Assembly: GCA_964346535.1 (NCBI GenBank)
Contig: CAYFUN010000007.1
Coordinates: 1 to 40,426 of the forward strand
Reading direction: 5' to 3'
DNA length: 40,426 nt
DNA from: Neofamilia sp964346535
GTDB lineage: Bacteria > Bacillota > Clostridia > Tissierellales > Peptoniphilaceae
A model generated the notes under the pieces. It was given only the letters and a program-made list of their open reading frames with translations. It was not told the origin of the DNA and searched no databases. Shown piece after piece: positions 40,327 to 40,426 of this stretch (position 1 is its first letter; every line of letters starts with the position of its first letter). The position numbers and the translations under genes were made by a program.

Positions 40327-40426
40327 GTATTTTGTGTATTTGTTTTTTGTATTTTTGCATTTTGGGGACATTTGAAGCCCTAGTCCAAATCTTTGATTTG
40401 GTTACAGGTCTCATGCAAAAGATTCC

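Noticed and set aside
40327..40426. Possible gene or mobile-element end at the right edge
   Set aside because: Both strands have short open frames and there is a small inverted repeat (CCAAATC/GATTTGG), but there is no start with ribosome site, no recognised protein motif, and the region is cut by the window end.

Overview
The window is an AT-rich chromosomal segment from a low-GC Firmicute. The best fit is an anaerobic coccus of the Tissierellia/Peptoniphilaceae type. This rests on the gene content: L20-leader/infC/rpmI/rplT, alaS-ireB-ruvX-DUF1292-fur-rnj synteny, a T-box in front of metG, long-form HPF, RNase J, RecD2, YdbC, and ferredoxin-tailed aldo/keto reductases. Genus cannot be fixed from the sequence alone. 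Almost all of it is core chromosome. I saw no phage, insertion sequence, CRISPR array, tRNA or rRNA.

Layout. 1-620: the end of an ABC exporter ATPase gene broken by an in-frame stop. 718-4232 (minus): ferredoxin-type aldo/keto reductase, an acidic lipoprotein and an ABC exporter half-transporter. 4362-5904: an AcpS-NnrD fusion coupled to a mazF-type toxin without an antitoxin. 5974-7496: two divergent lipoprotein genes. The minus-strand one has a 16-nt A/T homopolymer in its apparent promoter spacer. The plus-strand one is split by an assembly gap whose two flanks are the same 55 bp. 7568-9841: hpf (minus) and a large unknown protein. 9984-14206: XRE-cupin regulator plus potABCD. 14294-18177: beta-CASP nuclease, nagB, an unknown membrane protein and YdbC. 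18182-21020: recD2 and comFC. 21132-22907: a decayed tetrapyrrole operon. 23017-27681: Met T-box, metG, tatD, rnmV, rsmA and an ArsR-type sensor. 27794-28024: a glutaredoxin. 28146-32293: AI-2E-family protein, alaS and ireB. 32347-37979: aldo/keto reductase, ruvX, DUF1292, fur-family regulator, rnjA, trmR and trhP. 38042-38992: TIM-barrel protein. 39022-40280: L20 leader, infC, rpmI and rplT.

The main observation is degradation of heme/siroheme synthesis. hemA carries two in-frame stops and a one-base shift. The next gene is a deletion fusion that joins the first ~20 residues of a precorrin-2 dehydrogenase (Met8/CysG-N) to the last ~160 residues of HemL, at a glycine triplet both families share. 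This looks like a single deletion that removed the middle of the standard clostridial hemA-met8-hemC-hemD-hemB-hemL operon. Together with the broken ABC gene it suggests ongoing gene loss. The lipoprotein behind the poly-A promoter weakly resembles the first lobe of an iron/heme binding protein, which would fit a heme scavenger, but that link is speculative.

Regulation visible in the sequence includes the T-box, the ribosomal-protein leader with attenuator and non-AUG infC start, a probable autoregulatory operator ahead of the polyamine operon, a possible cre site between hpf and its neighbour, and clear rho-independent terminators at most transcription-unit ends.
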